DNA from: Ampullaceana balthica
Taxonomy: Eukaryota; Mollusca; Gastropoda; Lymnaeidae
Length of the DNA: 64,000 bases
Assembly: GCA_944989445.1 (NCBI GenBank)
Contig: CALYLW010000328.1
Span: 909,796-973,795 of the forward strand
Direction: 5' to 3'
Positions 38,281-52,500 of the stretch are shown piece after piece. The notes beneath the pieces are model-generated. The model saw nothing but the letters and a program-made list of their open reading frames with translations. It was not told the origin of the DNA and made no database searches. The position numbers and the translations under genes were made by a program. The first letter of the stretch is position 1. Every line of letters begins with the position of its first letter.

Positions 38281-41200
38281 GACTGACTGCTGAGTACAAG
38301 GCATGTAATGTGATGACTGACTGAGTACAAGGCATGTAATGTGATGACTGCTGAGTACAAGGCATGTAATGTGATGACTGACTGAGTACAAGGCATGTAA
38401 TGTGATGACTGACTGAGTACAAGGCATGTAATGTGATGACTGACTGAGTACAAGACATGTAATGTGATGACTGACTGAGTACAAGGCATGTAATGTGATG
38501 ACTGACTGAGTACAAGGCATGTAATGTGATGACTGACTGAGTACAAGACATGTAATGTGATGACTGACTGAGTACAAGGCATGTAATGTGATGACTGACT
38601 GAGTACAAGGCATGTAATGTGATGACTGACTGAGTACAAGGCATGTAATGTGATGACTGACTGAGTACAAGGCATGTAATGTGATGACTGACTGAGTACA
38701 AGGCATGTAATGTGATGACTGACTGAGTACAAGACATGTAATGTGATGACTGACTGAGTACAAGACATGTAATGTGATGACTGACTGAGTACAAGACATG
38801 TAATGTGATGACTGACTGAGTACAAGACATGTAATGTGATGACTGACTGAGTACAAGACATGTAATGTGATGACTGACTGAGTACAAGGCATGTAATGTG
38901 ATGACTGACTGAGTACAAGGCATGTAATGTGATGACTGACTGAGTACAAGCATGTAATGTGATGACTGACTGAGTACAAGCATGTAATGTGATGACTGAC
39001 TGAGTACAAGGCATGTAATGTGATGACTGACTGAGTACAAGGCATGTAATGTGATGACTGACTGAGTACAAGACATGTAATGTGATGACTGACTGAGTAC
39101 AAGGCATGTAATGTGATGACTGACTGAGTACAAGGCATGTAATGTGATGACTGACTGAGTACAAGGCATGTAATGTGATGACTGACTGAGTACAAGGCAT
39201 GTAATGTGATGACTGACTGAGTACAAGGCATGTAATGTGATGACTGACTGAGTACAAGGCATGTAATGTGATGACTGACTGAGTACAAGGCATGTAATGT
39301 GATGACTGACTGAGTACAAGGCATGTAATGTGATGACTGACTGAGTACAAGGCATGTAATGTGATGACTGACTGAGTACAAGGCATGTAATGTGATGACT
39401 GACTGAGTACAAGGCATGTAATGTGATGACTGACTGAGTACAAGGCATGTAATGTGATGACTGACTGAGTACAAGACATGTAATGTGATGACTGACTGAG
39501 TACAAGGCATGTAATGTGATGACTGACTGAGTACAAGGCATGTAATGTGATGACTGACTGAGTACAAGGCATGTAATGTGATGACTGACTGAGTACAAGG
39601 CATGTAATGTGATGACTGACTGAGTACAAGACATGTAATGTGATGACTGACTGAGTACAAGGCATGTAATGTGATGACTGACTGAGTACAAGGCATGTAA
39701 TGTGATGACTGACTGAGTACAAGACATGTAATGTGATGACTGACTGAGTACAAGGCATGTAATGTGATGACTGACTGAGTACAAGGCATGTAATGTGATG
39801 ACTGACTGAGTACAAGACATGTAATGTGATGACTGACTGAGTACAAGGCATGTAATGTGATGACTGACTGAGTACAAGGCATGTAATGTGATGACTGACT
39901 GAGTACAAGGCATGTAATGTGATGACTGACTGAGTACAAGGCATGTAATGTGATGACTGACTGAGTACAAGGCATGTAATGTGATGACTGACTGAGTACA
40001 AGGCATGTAATGTGATGACTGACTGAGTACAAGGCATGTAATGTGATGACTGCTGAGTACAAGACATGTAATGTGATGACTGACTGAGTACAAGGCATGT
40101 AATGTGATGACTGCTGAGTACAAGGCATGTAATGTGATGACTGACTGAGTACAAGACATGTAATGTGATGACTGACTGAGTACAAGACATGTAATGTGAT
40201 GACTGACTGAGTACAAGACATGTAATGTGATGACTGACTGAGTACAAGGCATGTAATGTGATGACTGACTGAGTACAAGGCATGTAATGTGATGACTGAC
40301 TGAGTACAAGGCATGTAATGTGATGACTGACTGAGTACAAGGCATGTAATGTGATGACTGACTGAGTACAAGGCATGTAATGTGATGACTGACTGAGTAC
40401 AAGACATGTAATGTGATGACTGACTGAGTACAAGGCATGTAATGTGATGACTGCTGAGTACAAGGCATGTAATGTGATGACTGACTGAGTACAAGGCATG
40501 TAATGTGATGACTGCTGAGTACAAGGCATGTAATGTGATGACTGACTGAGTACAAGACATGTAATGTGATGACTGACTGAGTACAAGGCATGTAATGTGA
40601 TGACTGACTGAGTACAAGGCATGTAATGTGATGACTGACTGAGTACAAGACATGTAATGTGATGACTGACTGAGTACAAGGCATGTAATGTGATGACTGA
40701 CTGAGTACAAGGCATGTAATGTGATGACTGACTGAGTACAAGGCATGTAATGTGATGACTGACTGAGTACAAGGCATGTAATGTGATGACTGACTGAGTA
40801 CAAGACATGTAATGTGATGACTGACTGAGTACAAGGCATGTAATGTGATGACTGACTGAGTACAAGGCATGTAATGTGATGACTGACTGAGTACAAGGCA
40901 TGTAATGTGATGACTGACTGAGTACAAGGCATGTAATGTGATGACTGACTGAGTACAAGACATGTAATGTGATGACTGACTGAGTACAAGGCATGTAATG
41001 TGATGACTGACTGAGTACAAGACATGTAATGTGATGACTGACTGAGTACAAGACATGTAATGTGATGACTGACTGAGTACAAGACATGTAATGTGATGAC
41101 TGACTGAGTACAAGGCATGTAATGTGATGACTGACTGAGTACAAGGCATGTAATGTGATGACTGACTGAGTACAAGACATGTAATGTGATGACTGACTGA

Positions 41201-43780
41201 GTACAAGGCATGTAATGTGATGACTGCTGAGTACAAGGCATGTAATGTGATGACTGACTGAGTACAAGGCATGTAATGTGATGACTGCTGAGTACAAGGC
41301 ATGTAATGTGATGACTGACTGAGTACAAGGCATGTAATGTGATGACTGACTGAGTACAAGGCATGTAATGTGATGACTGCTGAGTACAAGGCATGTAATG
41401 TGATGACTGACTGAGTACAAGGCATGTAATGTGATGACTGCTGAGTACAAGGCATGTAATGTGATGACTGCTGAGTACAAGGCATGTAATGTGATGACTG
41501 ACTGAGTACAAGGCATGTAATGTGATGACTGACTGAGTACAAGGCATGTAATGTGATGACTGACTGAGTACAAGGCATGTAATGTGATGACTGACTGAGT
41601 ACAAGGCATGTAATGTGATGACTGACTGAGTACAAGACATGTAATGTGATGACTGACTGAGTACAAGGCATGTAATGTGATGACTGACTGAGTACAAGAC
41701 ATGTAATGTGATGACTGACTGAGTACAAGGCATGTAATGTGATGACTGCTGAGTACAAGACATGTAATGTGATGACTGACTGAGTACAAGACATGTAATG
41801 TGATGACTGACTGAGTACAAGGCATGTAATGTGATGACTGACTGAGTACAAGACATGTAATGTGATGACTGACTGAGTACAAGGCATGTAATGTGATGAC
41901 TGACTGAGTACAAGACATGTAATGTGATGACTGACTGAGTACAAGACATGTAATGTGATGACTGACTGAGTACAAGGCATGTAATGTGATGACTGACTGA
42001 GTACAAGGCATGTAATGTGATGACTGACTGAGTACAAGACATGTAATGTGATGACTGACTGAGTACAAGACATGTAATGTGATGACTGACTGAGTACAAG
42101 ACATGTAATGTGATGACTGACTGAGTACAAGACATGTAATGTGATGACTGACTGAGTACAAGACATGTAATGTGATGACTGACTGAGTACAAGGCATGTA
42201 ATGTGATGACTGACTGAGTACAAGGCATGTAATGTGATGACTGACTGAGTACAAGGCATGTAATGTGATGACTGCTGAGTACAAGACATGTAATGTGATG
42301 ACTGACTGAGTACAAGACATGTAATGTGATGACTGACTGAGTACAAGACATGTAATGTGATGACTGACTGAGTACAAGGCATGTAATGTGATGACTGACT
42401 GAGTACAAGGCATGTAATGTGATGACTGACTGAGTACAAGACATGTAATGTGATGACTGCTGAGTACAAGGCATGTAATGTGATGACTGCTGAGTACAAG
42501 ACATGTAATGTGATGACTGACTGAGTACAAGGCATGTAATGTGATGACTGACTGAGTACAAGGCATGTAATGTGATGACTGACTGAGTACAAGGCATGTA
42601 ATGTGATGACTGACTGAGTACAAGACATGTAATGTGATGACTGACTGAGTACAAGGCATGTAATGTGATGACTGACTGAGTACAAGGCATGTAATGTGAT
42701 GACTGACTGAGTACAAGGCATGTAATGTGATGACTGCTGAGTACAAGGCATGTAATGTGATGACTGACTGAGTACAAGGCATGTAATGTGATGACTGACT
42801 GAGTACAAGGCATGTAATGTGATGACTGACTGAGTACAAGGCATGTAATGTGATGACTGACTGAGTACAAGGCATGTAATGTGATGACTGACTGAGTACA
42901 AGGCATGTAATGTGATGACTGACTGAGTACAAGGCATGTAATGTGATGACTGACTGAGTACAAGGCATGTAATGTGATGACTGACTGAGTACAAGGCATG
43001 TAATGTGATGACTGACTGAGTACAAGACATGTAATGTGATGACTGACTGAGTACAAGGCATGTAATGTGATGACTGACTGAGTACAAGGCATGTAATGTG
43101 ATGACTGACTGAGTACAAGACATGTAATGTGATGACTGACTGAGTACAAGGCATGTAATGTGATGACTGACTGAGTACAAGGCATGTAATGTGATGACTG
43201 ACTGAGTACAAGGCATGTAATGTGATGACTGACTGAGTACAAGGCATGTAATGTGATGACTGACTGAGTACAAGGCATGTAATGTGATGACTGACTGAGT
43301 ACAAGGCATGTAATGTGATGACTGACTGAGTACAAGGCATGTAATGTGATGACTGACTGAGTACAAGACATGTAATGTGATGACTGACTGAGTACAAGGC
43401 ATGTAATGTGATGACTGACTGAGTACAAGGCATGTAATGTGATGACTGACTGAGTACAAGGCATGTAATGTGATGACTGACTGAGTACAAGGCATGTAAT
43501 GTGATGACTGACTGAGTACAAGGCATGTAATGTGATGACTGACTGAGTACAAGGCATGTAATGTGATGACTGACTGAGTACAAGGCATGTAATGTGATGA
43601 CTGACTGAGTACAAGGCATGTAATGTGATGACTGACTGAGTACAAGGCATGTAATGTGATGACTGACTGAGTACAAGGCATGTAATGTGATGACTGACTG
43701 AGTACAAGGCATGTAATGTGATGACTGACTGAGTACAAGGCATGTAATGTGATGACTGCTGAGTACAAGACATGTAATGT
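38281..43780 (+). repeat. 5.5-kb array of a 31-bp unit, about 177 copies
   Basis: Unit words gatgactgactgagtacaag and gcatgtaatgt. Main variants: a G/A switch (aaggcatg or aagacatg) scattered through the array, and 30-bp units missing one base (gactgctgag, or acaagcatg). The reverse complement contains no stop trinucleotide, so all three minus-strand frames stay open for about 1840-1860 codons. This is a repeat effect, not a gene. Confidence 0.97.
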
Positions 43781-45888
43781 TATTTCTTGCCTTTCTCTAC
43801 ATTTTAAATTAAAACAAAAAGGCAACAAGAAACTTTATATTTTTAGTATATTTACTCATGTAACCCAAGTAATTTCATTAGTCCATTGCTATGGCTTATG
43901 TTTATCACATCTTTTACTGACAAAAAAATTCATTACTGCCAGTAAAGTAATATTGTAAAAGTATGAATCAGTTTCATTCACCATCTATTTTTGTATATGT
44001 TCTGACTATAGAAATATGTCCCTCTTATTAACTTAAACATGAATTCCAGTGACAAAACCAAACACTTTGTTTTCATAATTGAAAGGCATAAAATTTAATG
44101 AAACATCACAGAGTCAAATTGGCTAAGTGCATACTGTCAACAAGGACATTTGGTGCCACATAAACATTTCATTTAAAATTAAGTGAGTCATTAAAAAACT
44201 TCATAGAAAATAAGTGAAAGAAATGTAAAACAACAAATGTGTTCCCATTGTATGGTTTAAACAAGCTAGTTTCATTTTAATTTCTTTCCTAATTAAATTT
44301 AATTTTAGAACAGGGTTTGCAATTAAAGTTGAATATCTTGCCAGAAAGGAATAACTTAACAAATTTTGAAGTAAGTCAGTCAAGTGAATTTTGTGCACAA
44401 ATTAAATGTGCATAACTTCTCATCAGGTGCCAAAGTACAAATTATTTAACAAAATTCTTTTATCATAAATTTGATTGTTTATAATTTTGTAAAATAAATT
44501 TAAGTTGTAAATAGTTTAGAATATATTCACTAATGCTTAAAAGCGAACAGAACACTTTAATAATGTTCACAATTACAGAAAATATATCATAATTGAATTT
44601 TTTTATTATTACAAAAAATAAAAAAAATTTTTTAAAAGAAATTTAAGTTGAAAATATTTTAGAATGTATTCCCTAATGATTAAAAGCAAACTGAACACTG
44701 TAATAATGTTACACAATTACAGAAAATAACATTTGAAATTTTCATTTGATACTACACAACAAATGTTTAGTAAAATAAAATTATTTTACTACTTAATGCA
44801 GGCAGTTGAGGTTTTATGTTTTTGCTACAACTAATATAATCAAATAGAATTTGCTACTTTTATCTTAAAGTTTTCAATTTTAAAAACATTTTAGTTGTTA
44901 AATAATGCAAACAACTAGAATGAAATATATTTATGAATTTATAAAAATTAGTATGTAAATCATTTGCTGAAATAAGTGGAAGGAATTATTTTAATCAAGT
45001 AGATTTATTTTAAATCGTGTCTAATATACAAAAATATGATGTGTGCTAGAAAGCAAGTTCAAAAGTTATAATCTTCAAACTTTTTTGTTGTGTTTATGTT
45101 GGCCAAGAGGTTAAAATTACTACTAGGAAATTGACAGGGCTTCACCACTACCAACACCTTGCTAGATTAATATAAAATAAATTTAAAATAAATGCTTTTA
45201 TAATTAAAAAAAAACAAAAACAATTATCTTAAATAAGTATTTTAAATACCTAAGACAAAAAGGTTACATTGAATTTTAAATCTAAAATATTAAGTGTTGA
45301 TGACTGTATGTGAATTGAAATAAAAACTTTGCATTTGTCAGTTTAAAATAAGAGTAATTAAGGGTTAAATCTACAGATAAATATATTTGAAAATTTTTTA
45401 TGAATACATGTAGTTTCATCCATTAGTTCTCTAAACCAGAAGAAAAGATTTTATGAAGGAAATAATATACCAAGAAGAAATGGAAAATAGGAAATGGATT
45501 AGCACTTCAAGTCTCCAGGATAATACGCTAAGGACTTCATTCAAATGGTGTGAATAAATAGTGAAGTGATTGCGTAGAAGTTTGAATTAAAGTACAAGAC
45601 AATACAAAATTTCATCTTTTAGGAATGTGATGTAAAAGTTCATGATAAAAAGAAACACAACGAACTTCTGATAAATAATTTTTAAAAAATATTTCTATTT
45701 ATTAGTTGTTTCTTGTTTTTTTGCAAATGAAACCGCAATGTTAAATCTTTCCTTTTGAAGTGTCTTGTTTTTAAAAAATTCACATTCCTTGTTCTACCAT
45801 TTGCTCTAAGGTAGGCCTACACTTTTCCAAAGTAAATTGATTTCAAATTTATATTTTTACCATAGCTCTCCATTTCCAAATGTGTATT
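43781..45888. other. AT-rich intergenic sequence
   Basis: No gene or array. Two paralogous stretches of about 110 bp (near 44500-44600 and 44630-44740, sharing agaacactttaataatgtt-like words) suggest an old duplication. Confidence 0.5.
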
Positions 45889-46150
45889 TTTTCAAATTGG
45901 ATTTGGTGCACAGGTAAGTGGTTTCAAATTGGATTTGGTGCACAGGTAAGTGGTTTCAAATTGGATTTGGTGCACGGGTAAGTGGTTTCAAATTGGATTT
46001 GGTGCACAGGTAAGTGGTTTCAAATTGGATTTGGTGCACAGGTAAGTGGTTTCAAATTGGATTTGGTGCACAGGTAAGTGGTTTCAAATTGGATTTGGTG
46101 CACAGGTAAGTGGTTTCAAATTGGATTTGGTGCACAGGTAAGTGGTTTCA
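45889..46150 (+). repeat. 32-bp minisatellite carrying 5' splice-site consensus, 8 copies
   Basis: Unit words ttcaaattggatttggtgca and caggtaagtggt. Seven of eight copies contain CAGGTAAGT, the ideal U1-binding donor sequence; one has CGGGTAAGT. Located between the convergent genes. Confidence 0.95.
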
Positions 46151-48147
46151 GCCAATAACTTTCTTGAAAAATGTTTTAATTTCACTACACCTTGGTATTA
46201 GTAAAATTTTTTTTAAACAACTTTTTATGCAATTGTTTATTTGAGTTTTATAGAAGCTAATTCTACCCCACAATATCTTTAGATTCCAGATCCATTAAAC
46301 AACATAGTAATTCATTTTTTAAAGTTAATGACAAGATATATTTTAATAAAACAAGATATGGGCATGATATTTAATCTTGTTCTTAATTCTTTGTATCAAA
46401 TAATTTCAAATTTAAGTACACTGATAAAAGCTATTTAAAAAACAAACAGTATCCAAACAGTTAAAATATGCTTCTCACCATATATTTTTTATCAATCAAG
46501 ATTATACGATAATTTAATATTAATTAATGTAAATGGAAGATAGTCATTGTAAAATTTATTCCACTAGGATACTTATTTCTAATCATAAAAAATTACAATA
46601 TCTTATGTCGACAATTATTCCATACAAACACAGAAAGTAAAAGATCGACTGTAAAGTTCATATTCTGTAAGTTAGAGATCTGAGTCAGTCACACTATTTT
46701 AATTTATTTTTTCCATTTGTTAGTTTGTTCAGGATAAAAATGGTATTTTTTGGGGGGTCATTTTTGTATAGGAATGACAATAATTTTTACGTCAGTAAAG
46801 GTGGCCAGATTGCATGATTTCATATGTAGACTACAAATATATAAACAAGAGAAATTTCACATCAGTAAAAAATTTATAATCATTATTATTACTTACAAAA
46901 TTCAATATGAAATGAAAATATATAAAAAACTTGATGTAGCAAATTTTATTATATTAAGTATTACTTGATCTTAAATAAATACTTAACAAAATCATTTTGG
47001 GCAGTAATTTTGCAGAGGTGTATTGGAGTTTAAAGATGTTACACAATACTGATAAAAAGGAATAAAATGGCTTTAAAAAGAAAAATGAATTCATACATAT
47101 AATGTAAACCATTCATCTTGTGTGAAAATAATCATCATGATACAGATATTTTTTTTAAATGCTTGGATGCTTGGATGGTGGTTGTGTAAATTACAATCAA
47201 GAGTTATAGTGAGTTGTAAAATAATAATTGAAAGTAAATTTTCATGGTAATTTTTTTTTAAAGTTCCAACAATCTATTTGTAACTTAATATGATCTTTTC
47301 AAATGTTTTATAAAAATAACCTTATATGGTTCTGACACAAATAGTGTGACAGCCAAATTATTACATTATACATTTGTATTACCAATTTATGTTATAATAA
47401 TTTTTGCTTGAGTTCAATCAACACTATATTTTCGATATCACTTAATGCTCTATATTACACTCATTTTCTTTTCTTTTGTTAAAGACTGTGATACCCATGT
47501 CTTTCAGGACAAATAATTCAACAAATAACAAATTTGGGTGGACAAATATTCACAATTTTCCATATACTTTTATAATTATATTTGAAGTCCCGTCTTTTAT
47601 GTCGGTTAAGTGGTCATTAAGTGGCTTTATCCCATTTAAAGAAATCATTTTATTGCTTAGAATACTTCTATAAGTCTTGAATTTTGCCTTATTATGACCA
47701 TATAAGTTTCAAGCAAAGAAGAAATTTGAAAAAAAATAATTAAGCTATCCTAAATGTCTATTATTTGACTAATATACTACATATATTTTAATGAATGTCC
47801 CTACAATCCTGGTCAGATATAAATATTTACCAAATACGTAAAATTATGACTCTTTAAATTTTAATGTCATGATAAAAATATCACACACACACAACAAAAC
47901 TACTTCCAAACACTGAAAACGTTGGTAAGTAAACTTACAAGGAAGACTTGGTCAGTGACTTGGTCAGTGACTTGCTCAGTGTTTTACATTTAAAAAAAGC
48001 CAACAAAGTTTATATGAAAAAAATATGACATGGCATGTTACAAATTTGATACCACTTTAAGAACTTTAACAATTAACAATATAGATTAATTAATATTTAC
48101 TGTTTTTTCATTTTAAATTTATAAATGTAAAAGAAGGTTTTGATTTA
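46151..48147. other. Very AT-rich intergenic sequence
   Basis: No gene, array or element recognised; short frames at 46750-46968 and 47476-47673 look like noise. Confidence 0.5.
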
Positions 48148-48323
48148 CTCTAGAGCAGTGTTTCTCAATTATTTTCTGTCATGCCCCCCCCCAGGAAGAA
48201 AGAAAACATTTCGCGCCCACCGCGGGACAGTAAATAGTATCATTTGTCTATAAAATTGTTTTAAGTACACCTCTGCATAACACTCAAACAAGACCCCTTT
48301 ATTTGAGAAACACTGCTCTAGAG
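48148..48323 (+). mobile_element. hAT MITE with exact 8-bp target duplication
   Basis: Element 48156-48315 (160 bp) with ends cagtgtttctcaa and ttgagaaacactg (13-bp perfect inverted repeat) and flanking ctctagag on both sides. No coding capacity. Confidence 0.92.
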
Positions 48324-48930
48324 GAATAGAGGAACACTTGAACAAATGGATGCTGAGCCTTCACATCCTCTTACCCGACTGTTAGAACAAAATTATTTAA
48401 ATTTACTCTTAATAGAAAAATAGTAAATTTCAATTTTATCTTTAAAAATAGGCCTAGTCTTTAAACTTGAGCACGACTATTGAAATGGTGTTTCACTTAA
48501 AATTTATTTTTATCTTAAGCCACTTTAAACACACTAAATCATAATACACAATTGTATAAAACAATGAATTATTTTAGAGATGATATAAAAATGTGATGAT
48601 TTAAAATTTTTATTGCAGTAAACAAATCTGAATCTGCCTTGACAACTTTCTAAATTTACTATAATGAAAAAGAAAAAAAAATTGATTTCTAGAACATTTA
48701 ATAGTGAAAAAGAAAAAAATCACTTTCTAATTTTAGGGGGGGGGGCATTATTTGTTCCAATTAAATTGTTTAGACATGCTGAGGGTAGTCTGTGATAACT
48801 TGTTTAGACATGATGAGTTTTATTCTTAAAATCTAAAGGGTAGCCGTGCAATAGTATCTGCTAAAGTTGGTTTACATTTTTGTTTTTTAAATAGCTTTCA
48901 AAATTGTAGATAATTTGCCATATCTGATTC
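48324..48930. other. AT-rich sequence beyond the TRPC 3' end
   Basis: No feature recognised apart from a G-run at 48737. Confidence 0.45.
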
Positions 48931-48936
48931 TTTATT
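48931..48936 (-). promoter_or_regulatory. Candidate poly(A) signal of the TRPC gene
   Basis: TTTATT on the plus strand, i.e. AATAAA on the coding strand, 147 bp after the stop codon. The surrounding DNA is AT-rich, so chance occurrence is likely enough to keep confidence low. Confidence 0.3.
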
Positions 48937-49082
48937 ACAGGTCAGGGTGAGATAAATTAATAATGCAGGCAGCATAAATGTATATTGTTAAAAACAAATA
49001 AAAATGCTCAGTTTATGCGCATGTTAAAATAAGAGCTTCTGAATCATACAGTATATTATTTGAATACATCATTTCCTGCTCA

Positions 49083-49552
49083 TCATACATCATTATCATC
49101 TGACTGAAATGCAGCCTTGCTGCGTTGAAGACTCTTGGTTCTTTTACTACCAGTCACCACAACATCAGTAACATCCACAGGTTTTGTAACATCATCAGCC
49201 TTTCTCTGATCTTCTTCATCTGATAACAAGTCTGGTTCCTCATGAACATCACAGAGTGTATTTCGGCTTTGCTCCACCAAGCTGACAAACGAAATGTCAG
49301 ATTTGTAGGGCATCATATCTGGCGACAGAGCTGAATCTTGACTTTCTATGCTTTCCCCTCTACACCAGGAGAACAGTTCTTTACTAGGAACTTTAGATTC
49401 CTCTGAAGTGTTCCCACCAATCAAATCGATGTGCCAAGAAACACATTGCACAGCACTCAATGCCATATTCAGACTTTCATCCTTGACCTTGTACTGTGTC
49501 AAGACTTCTTGTCGCATGCGTTCAAAACAGCTCTTCACCTCTTCTGTTCCAA
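49083..49552 (-). CDS. TRPC: TRPC terminal exon (acidic, Ser-rich tail)
   Basis: A 470-nt exon, phase 1 in, ending in TGA at 49083-49085. Starts [19 protein letters not shown], the last conserved helix, then about 130 residues rich in Ser, Asp and Glu. Near the end [12 protein letters not shown] is basic. The final residues are DDNDV, so there is no VTTRL-type PDZ ligand of the TRPC4 kind. Acceptor tatttccag. Confidence 0.87.
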
Positions 49553-52500
49553 CTGGAAATAAATATTGAAGAATTTACTTTTACAATTCTTACTGAAAGA
49601 TATATTTAAGTCAGCGAGTAAAGTTTTAAAGATATTATACATATATAAAACACTGTATTTTTTATTTGAGGGATATGCTCCCAAGAAAGAGGCCAGATTG
49701 CTACAGTACTAATTGCTACCAAGATCAGGAATAAAGATTACATTTTATTTATATAATTGTTAATTTGATAAAAAATTTTTTAGCTAACAACAAGGAGACC
49801 GACCAGTGGTTTCGTCTTCCCGATGAATGTCATAAATAAATCTTTGAATGATGCACTGTATCACTTCCTGTTATGACGTATAAAAAAGAAAAAAAGGGAA
49901 TTACTTTCATTTGTATCTAAAATTATAAAATACACTCAGCAAAGAGACTGAATCCTGCGATGTTATGATGTATCATAATGAAAATGGTACTATGGTATAT
50001 TTAGCAGCATGGCAAAAGGAGATAAAAGATACTTGTTGTGAAGCTATCAAGACTATCAAAATACCAATAGTCGTTGACACTAGATGACAAAAATTGGTGA
50101 ATTTAATATAAACAACTTCATGTCATTCCTCAGATACAATGACTTAATATTTGGATCTTATGATAAGCTTCAAAATAATCAAATGTGTTTTTTTGTCCAA
50201 ACATTTTATTACACCTTCTAAAATAATTACATTTTATTCTCAGTATAATTACACATTTTTATGTAAGGCATGAAATTAAAAGAAAAATTATATACCTGGT
50301 ATAAAGAAAGGCCTTTAATTGATTTTGGCTGCTGCACAAATCGACGGCTTCGGGCTGCTATTGCTTCGCCTGTAGGTGTAGGATCAACTGGAGTTTCCTT
50401 AACAGTTTTTTTTATTCTGATAAAAAAAATTAACATTAATATTGGAAATTTAAACATTATTTTATACTAAATGAGTCAAAATAGTACTACATGTTCAAAT
50501 GTTTGAGAACCAGTAACAATTATACAATACCTTTTGAGATTTATGATTTACTATTTTTTTATTTACGTTCAATTATTACAATTAACTAAATGTATCAAAG
50601 TGAAAATAAATTAAATTGAACTTACAAAGTCCAAAACAACTAATACTAAAGCTACATGTAGTCCATAACTTAAACAAGTAATAATAAATTAAAATATAAG
50701 ACATAAAGTCAAGTAAATACAAGTTCTAAGCAGAACAAGACGAATCAATTAAATGATGCTCAAGGATAAACCTGTATGAAGAACCAATATGTCACAAAGA
50801 AAAACTGTCTCACTACTGTGTCATAATTAAGAGAATTTCTAATGAGCCATTTTTACAAAGTACATTAAAGTTTGCTGTATCGAATAGAAAAGTTTCAAAT
50901 TCCCGCAGAAATACAATTTTTTGTTTTATTCATGTCCTTTTTTTCATGACCTCTCTTTCTGAAGTCAATCAAATACACTCTCAACACACACAATTTCTAA
51001 CAGCTTCAAGACCTGCATCTCTTGCCAGTTCTCCAGGCATCTTTCATTTTTGTCTAATTCTATTTGTAGCCACCCAGTGTACCGTTTTCTTTACACCATC
51101 AATTTTTCTGAGAAAGACATTCCAGAAATAATATAAATTTATAAAGAGTGCCTGAACAGCCTCTTATCATGGTATAAAGAGTGCCTGAACAGCCTCTTAT
51201 CATGCTATAAAGAGTGCCTGAACAGCCTCTTATCATGCACCTTGTGTTTTTCATACTCCTGCTTTTCTGTGATGGGCACAGGTTTTTGTAGCATATTCTA
51301 ATTAATTTTATAATAATATAAAAATGTATACCAACAAGGTCTTTAAAAAATGTAATAAGTGGATCGTGCTAGGCTGTGTGTACTCTGCTAAGTTTAAGCT
51401 GTGGTTATCACATTGTCACTGTTATTACTATCACATATTTTTTGTTGAAGTCCAATCATAACATCTGCATAGTCAAAAAATCATGTCCAATTATCAGCTT
51501 GAGATAAGTTGTCAGATTTTATCTCTTGATGATGACACTTCTTACACATGCATCTCTTGATTATATCTCAAAATCACCTAAAAACATTCTTTGATAATTA
51601 CTTTTTGAGTTTGAACATTGATATTCAAAAATCTTTGACCTGAGAAGGCTGTTGCTGATAGCCTAGCTCAGGAAATGAGTCAAGCAAGATACTGTAGAAC
51701 TAGGTTCTATACAGTCAGGTAAATGCATAAAATAAAAACAGGGTATTAGTAGGCCTGACAGGACGTAACACACGCTGTTGTGTTACGTCCTGTCAGGCCT
51801 ACTAATACCCTGTTTTTATTTTATGCATTTACCTTTTTAAAAGCCTGATTGCAGTCTCACCCCCATTACTTTATTTCTTTCTATACAGTCAGCAGATCAA
51901 AACCGGCTGTTTGCAGATTCCATATGTCGGCTGGCTGTGTTGGCTGACAGAAAGTTTCGTTACAGCAGTGATCATGTGACTAATTTAAACTCTTGTTTCA
52001 CTTAATTAATTTCTTGATGGTGAAAAGTTGAGTCATATTTTTACTAAAGTCAAACATAAAAATTCAAACAGAATCAATGTCAGACTTGTTGACAGGTCCG
52101 GTAGGAAATGGGATTGACCAAGAGGTCATCCCTGGTCAGTGTAAGTGTAAACTATACTAGTTAATAACCTTACATGTCAGAGTGAGTTTGATGTAAACAT
52201 GTGGGCCATGTAGTTAATTGATGTAAACATGTGGGCCATGTAGTTAATTGATGTAAACATGTGGGCCATGTAGTTAATTGATGTAAACATGTGGGCCATG
52301 TAGTTAATTGATGTAAACATGTGGGCCATGTAGTTAATTGATGTAAACATGTGGGCCATGTAGTTAATTGATGTAAACATGTGGGCCATGTAGTTAATTG
52401 ATGTAAACATGTGGGCCATGTAGTTAATTGATGTAAACATGTGGGCCATGTAGTTAATTGATGTAAACATGTGGGCCATGTAGTTAATTGATGTAAACAT

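Noticed and set aside
38193..43828. Three minus-strand open frames of about 1840-1860 codons
   Set aside because: They are one 31-bp repeat read in three phases; no start context, domain or splice logic, and all three frames give the same cyclic peptide.
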